The notes under the pieces are model-generated. The model was not told the origin of the DNA, ran no database searches, and saw only the letters and a list, made by a program, of their open reading frames with translations. Shown piece by piece: positions 61,935 through 64,000 of a DNA stretch of 64,000 bases. The DNA comes from WJKG01 sp964627305. Its GTDB lineage: Bacteria > Zixibacteria > MSB-5A5 > GN15 > FEB-12. The number at the start of each line of letters is the position of its first letter. Position 1 is the stretch's first letter. The translations under genes and the position numbers were made by a program. Location: contig CAZVHP010000005.1 of NCBI GenBank assembly GCA_964627305.1, positions 186,001 to 250,000 of the forward strand, read 5' to 3'.

Positions 61935-64000
61935 ATGAGTAGTAGGTCTCTTAACGTTCTGTGTGTGTTGGCTCTGGTTCTCGTTCTTGCAGCTCCAGTC
62001 GTTCTGGGCAGGAACAACATCGATATGAAGCGCGACACCGACCAGGATCGCACCAAAGCAAGCTTCACCCCCGCTGAGCAGACAACTCAGCACAAGATTG
62101 GTCGGATAGTGCTGGGAATCAGTAATCAGGGATGGTTTGGGTCCTGGGCCGGAGGTGCCAGGCCGGATGCCTTCAGAAACGAGTCTGTCAAGGCCTGTGA
62201 GTTTCCCAAAGGCAGTGATACCCGTTACTTGTACGCGGGAGCCTTCTGGATCGGCGGTGTCATCGGGCGAGACACGCTGGTGTCCGAGGGAGTTGACGGC
62301 TGGAGCCGCGACGGGCACGAATTCTCCCCCGACGAGAAACCCTTCGGCAATCTGATCAGGCGCTCCATCATTGACCCCGAATCCCCTGAATACGACGGAG
62401 CCATCTCCGAGGAAGACTATATCGCTGTCTACACCGACACCAATACGGTCGGTGTAGACCCCGACCACTTCGGCCGTGCCCATCGACCTCTCAACATTGA
62501 AGTGACACAGGCATCCTACGCCTGGTCGTATGAGTATGCCGAAGACATCGTCCTGTTTGACTACAAGGTGAAGAACATTGGCCGACAGATTCTCAACGAC
62601 ATGTACATGGGCTTCTATGTCGATGCCGACATCCATTATGGTCAGGATGACGGCGGCCAGGGTGCCCAGGACGACCTGTCAGGGTTCCTTGAGACCTATC
62701 CGGCTGAGTGCGGCTCGTGCCAGTACGAAGATACCGTGTTCATGGCCTGGACCTTCGACAACGACGGCGACTTCGAAACCGACAACCCGGTTCCCCACGT
62801 GACCGCAACCCGCATCGTTCGTACGCCTCGCAAGGGACAGCTCGAGGTCTCCTACAACTGGTGGGTCTCCAATGGCAACGCCGCCTACGACTTCGGCCCC
62901 CGTGAACAGCCGTTCAAAGGTAAGTGGAAAGAGCCGTTGCGTGACTTCCGCACCGGTGGCACCGGTACGCCGGAAGGTGATGTCAACAAGTATTACCTGT
63001 TGCGCAACCAGGAGTTCGACTATGACCAGGCCTACACGGCCTCCATCANNNNNNNNNNNNNNNNNNNNNNNNNNNNNNNNNNNNNNNNNNNNNNNNNNNN
63101 NNNNNNNNNNNNNNNNNNNNNNNNNNNNNNNNNNNNNNNNNNNNNNNNTACCGGACTTCAAGGGAGCCTCTCCCCCGCCGGCTCCGTATTTGTGGGTAAC
63201 GCCGAGTGTCGGCAAGCTGCATGTTCGATTCAACGGGACACGCTCGGAGACCACACCTGATGTGTTCTCTCGTGAGATCGACTTTGAAGGCTACCGGGTC
63301 TACCTCGCTCGGGACGACCGTGCGGCAAGTTTCTCGGTGGTGGCATCGTATGACATCGAGGACTACAACAAGTGGGTCTACAATCCTGATCCGCGAATTG
63401 AGGACTTCGAGCTGCTGGAGGCGCCGTTTACGCTGGAGCAGTTGCGCTGTACGTACGGTGATTCCTGCAATGACATTTCCTTCAACCCGCTGCAGTTCAC
63501 GCGGAGCAATCCGCTGCGTGTTGGTGATTCGACATTCTATTTTGAGAAGCAGGACTACAATGCATCGGAGTTCGGTGTCTCCACACCGATTCGCAAGCGT
63601 TATCCGGACCAGCCCTACCCGAGTTCGCTGGTGGCGGATTCGGCCCGACCGGAGGAGCTGACCGAGGATGGGTATCTTAAGTATTTCGAGTACGAGTACA
63701 CAATCGACGGGCTGTTGCCGACCGTACCGTACTGGGTGAATGTGACGGCCTTTGACTACGGTTCACCGCAGTCCGGGTTGCCGTCGCTTGAGACCTCGGT
63801 TACCGTGGGCAACATCATGGCGTATCCGCTGGCTTCAGCGGCTGAGGTGGCCCTGGGTGACAAGGAGGTCTATGTCTATCCCAACCCGTACCGGATTGAC
63901 GGCAACTACCGCCAGCTCGGTTTTGAGGGGCGGATAGGGATTGATCGAGAGCGTCCCGATGACCGGGTACGGGCGATCCATTTTGCCAATGTGCCGCCCA
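61935..64000 (+). CDS. Large secreted protein of unknown function, with N gap and 3' end missing
   Basis: Signal peptide (MSSRSLNVLCVLALVLVLAAPVVLG). The first part (to 63048) is rich in beta strands (YLYAGAFWIGGVIGRDTLVS, FGRAHRPLNIEVTQASYAW). After the 100-N gap the frame resumes one phase over, so the gap length is nominal: PDFKGASPPPAPYLWVTPSV, fibronectin-like FEGYRVYLARDDRAASFSVV, then VYVYPNPYRIDGNYRQLGF, a phrase common in large FCB-group surface proteins. The 3' end lies beyond the window. Confidence 0.75.
63049..63148. other. Scaffold gap (100 N)
   Basis: A run of exactly 100 N inside the last gene; the frame differs across it, so the true length is not 100. Confidence 0.99.

Overview
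The window reads as a chromosomal scaffold piece from an uncultured Gram-negative bacterium. It carries a MacAB-TolC-type efflux set, lipoproteins, many signal peptides and outer-membrane-style proteins. Five secreted proteins end in the same doublet of dockerin-like repeats (consensus roughly D-N-D-x-x-I/V-N-I/V-S/T-D-M-T-Y-L-V/I, followed by YLFSGGPAP). Together with a DUF1573-like protein, an S74-type fibre protein and a 'YPNPYR' protein, this style is what I associate with candidate phylum Zixibacteria and relatives in the FCB group. That placement is inference; no rRNA gene is present to settle it.

Layout. 1-4656 (minus): efflux permease (cut by the window edge), ABC ATPase, membrane-fusion protein and TolC-like porin, then a Yip1-like membrane protein. 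4884-6866 (minus): membrane pyrophosphatase. 7075-16468: a lipoprotein, a zinc-ribbon/PEGA/TPR protein, a two-CW protein, an S9 peptidase, a YjbQ-family protein, a SPOR lipoprotein, a CBS/cysteine-synthase-type enzyme and a DUF1573-like protein. 16600-17125: a candidate small RNA and a 2[4Fe-4S] ferredoxin. 17552-20755 (minus): a very large secreted beta-helix protein with a cysteine-peptidase-like region. 21095-21255: tRNA-Cys and tRNA-Gly. 21324-27196 (minus): a membrane glycosyltransferase, glycogen synthase, GalT and a GlmU-like nucleotidyltransferase.

27513-27845 (plus) is a HesB/IscA-like gene read through an in-frame TGA, with a good bacterial SECIS candidate directly downstream; I consider it a selenoprotein. 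27987-33218 (minus) is a five-gene signalling run: kinase-like protein, a histidine kinase with an N-terminal Rossmann-like domain, a response regulator fused to a lysine-less GcvH-like domain, a methyltransferase and an MTA/SAH nucleosidase.

33412-38499 (minus) is a block of secreted or surface proteins, including an S74 fibre-like gene interrupted by an in-frame TGA. 38910-40454 is a GT22-like mannosyltransferase, followed by a tRNA-His that has no encoded G-1 and has A73. 40867-44526 is a pair of M16 peptidases, one with the zinc motif and one without. 44831-51908 contains glycogen phosphorylase, phosphofructokinase, a beta-CASP nuclease, a LOG-family hydrolase and a nitroreductase. 52014-57955 contains a large HExxH metalloprotease, a RelA-type zinc-finger/winged-helix protein, a DUF819 permease, Pcm and an EVE-domain protein. 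58159 to the end contains two dockerin-like secreted proteins (one an S8 peptidase) and a large secreted protein broken by a 100-N scaffold gap.

Functional threads: glycogen turnover with glycolytic entry (GlgA, GalT, GlgP, PFK); energy conservation by PPi-driven ion pumping; protein secretion and extracellular proteolysis; selenium use. The most unusual items are the HesB-like selenoprotein with its SECIS, the second TGA-interrupted frame, the non-canonical tRNA-His, the hairpin RNA at 16652-16729, and the two-component pair with degenerate GcvH-like and Rossmann-like domains.
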